Shown here in pieces: positions 58,784-59,550 of a DNA stretch of 59,550 nt (the stretch's first letter is position 1; each line of letters opens with the position of its first letter). Both the position numbers and the translations under genes were made by a program. The notes beneath the pieces were generated by a model. That model searched no databases, was not told the DNA's origin, and worked only from the letters and a program-made list of their open reading frames with translations. The DNA is from Prado023 sp964418695 (GTDB lineage Bacteria > Actinomycetota > Actinomycetes > S36-B12 > CAIYMF01). The DNA is taken from assembly GCA_964418695.1 (NCBI GenBank), contig CAYQMN010000017.1, forward strand, positions 1 to 59,550, in the 5' to 3' direction.

Positions 58784-59550
58784 TCAGCCCCACGCTGCGG
58801 CGAAGGAGACGCTGTTGAGCGCCCCGTATGCGCCGATGGTCGGCCGGGTGAACGTGTTCGTATGCGGCGTTCCGGCGATGAACAGGTTGGTGAAGGTGGC
58901 GCCGGAGTATGTCCCGGGGGCTAGCCCGAACTCCGCCAGTGGCCCTTTGGTGAGCGTGTGCCCGGACGGCAGGCCGGTCGGGCTGCTCGCGTAGACGTTG
59001 GAGCAGGCGCCGAACTGGATGAACGGCCGCCCGGGGCCGGGGGTCGTGTAGGTCGCGCTGTTGACGCCGCTGTAGGCGGGGCCGATGGTGACGCTCCAGG
59101 CGCCCAGGCCGCCGCCGAAGAAGTGGTGACTCACCGTCTCCTGGTAGCCGCTATGCGGATCGCTGGTGGCGGTGGCCCATGAGTACACGCCGCTGTGGGC
59201 GGTGGCCCTGTCGTACGCGACCAGGATGGCCCAGGCGATGGGACCGCCGAAGGTGCCGGTAGCGCCGCCGTACCCCTCGGCGAGCTTGGTCCACCCAGAG
59301 GGGACGTTGATGTCCTTGCGCCCGCGGGTCGCGCAGAACGCGACGGTGCTGGTGGCCCCGACATCCATGGACACGACGGGGCTGCCGGTGCTGGAGGCAT
59401 AGGCGATGCGCGCGGAGATCGGCGGGTCGGGCGGCGGCGCCGCGGTGGCCCCGACGCCGACCCGCCGCCTGCGTGGCATGACCGGCTGCGCCGAGGCGAC
59501 CCGACCCGAGACGTGGCCGGGGACGAACTGCAGCGAGCGGGACAGCCGCT
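58784..59550 (-). CDS. Phage structural (tail/minor) protein, 5' end outside window
   Basis: About 255 codons are visible. The frame stays open past the Met at 59479 (PVMPRRRRVG) to the right edge (SLQFVPGHVSGRVASAQ), so the true start is probably outside. The product is beta-rich and Gly/Ser/Thr-rich (AYASSTGSPVVSMDVGATST, WATATSDPHSGYQETVSHHF, TTPGPGRPFIQFGA), like phage tail-fibre or head-decoration proteins. It precedes the holin on the same strand with 61 bases between. Function is inferred from context and composition. Confidence 0.6.
   Translation of the reverse strand, partial: RLSRSLQFVPGHVSGRVASAQPVMPRRRRVGVGATAAPPPDPPISARIAYASSTGSPVVSMDVGATSTVAFCATRGRKDINVPSGWTKLAEGYGGATGTFGGPIAWAILVAYDRATAHSGVYSWATATSDPHSGYQETVSHHFFGGGLGAWSVTIGPAYSGVNSATYTTPGPGRPFIQFGACSNVYASSPTGLPSGHTLTKGPLAEFGLAPGTYSGATFTNLFIAGTPHTNTFTRPTIGAYGALNSVSFAAAWG

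Overview
The window is about 59.5 kb of very GC-rich DNA. Genes are dense, often overlap by ATGA, GTGA or TGATG, and frequently start with GTG. These features, the protein families (DUF2252, DUF2200, excalibur and MmpS-like domains, a three-gene sdhCAB of actinobacterial type, a HAD-IB/PlsC fusion, an Rv0081-Rv0087-like locus) and a tRNA-fMet fragment of Streptomyces type point to an actinobacterium (Actinomycetota). I cannot name the genus from sequence alone. All functions below are read from motifs and gene context; no database search was run.

Left part (1-24.5 kb), lipid, carbon and respiratory metabolism. A partial glycogen debranching gene (glgX) runs off the left edge. Then come a b561-type cytochrome with an odd acidic insert, an HSL-type esterase, and a two-gene unit of a long-chain SDR and a large protein whose C-terminal half looks like the cyanobacterial acyl-ACP reductase with its catalytic Cys. 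These are followed by a PfkB sugar kinase, a DUF2200 protein, a SulP anion transporter with a STAS domain, a cupin, an acyltransferase-3 membrane protein, a FadD-like acyl-activating enzyme, a HAD-IB/PlsC acyltransferase, a CPA1 antiporter, a DUF6398 protein, succinate dehydrogenase (sdhCAB), an excalibur-domain fragment and an alpha/beta hydrolase. Two families of dispersed intergenic palindromes lie here: a 51-bp near-perfect palindrome (three copies) and a 65-70-nt structured repeat (two copies).

Middle (24.5-38 kb). A complete Wadjet-type jetABCD anti-plasmid operon is followed by a DUF2252 gene, and then by a gluconate/pentose-phosphate cluster: pgl, gntR, gntK, gntP and gnd. Here gluconate is imported, phosphorylated and oxidatively decarboxylated, and the divergent GntR regulator is the likely controller.

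38-52 kb. After a DUF1361 membrane protein comes a seven-gene minus-strand operon, an ArsR-type regulator followed by hyfI-, hyfB-, hyfC-, hyfE-, hyfF- and hyfG-like genes. It matches the order of the M. tuberculosis Rv0081-Rv0087 hypoxia locus. The large subunit lacks the NiFe cysteines, so this is a hydrogenase-related membrane complex without an evident hydrogenase site. Next are a TDT-family transporter, an ABC-2 exporter, a double universal stress protein, a HAD hydrolase, and a small protein made of seven exact 17-residue YD repeats.

Right part (52.2-59.5 kb), mobile DNA. Two copies of a 23-bp direct repeat containing the tRNA-fMet 3' end bracket a 2.9-kb island with an MNT/HEPN toxin-antitoxin-like pair and a large unknown protein. 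The second copy extends to 37 nt of the tRNA and keeps a terminator hairpin. It adjoins a tyrosine integrase and then phage-type genes: HTH, MmpS-like, unknowns, a peptidase-like protein, a holin and a structural protein. The prophage continues beyond the right edge. It looks like serial integration at one tRNA gene.
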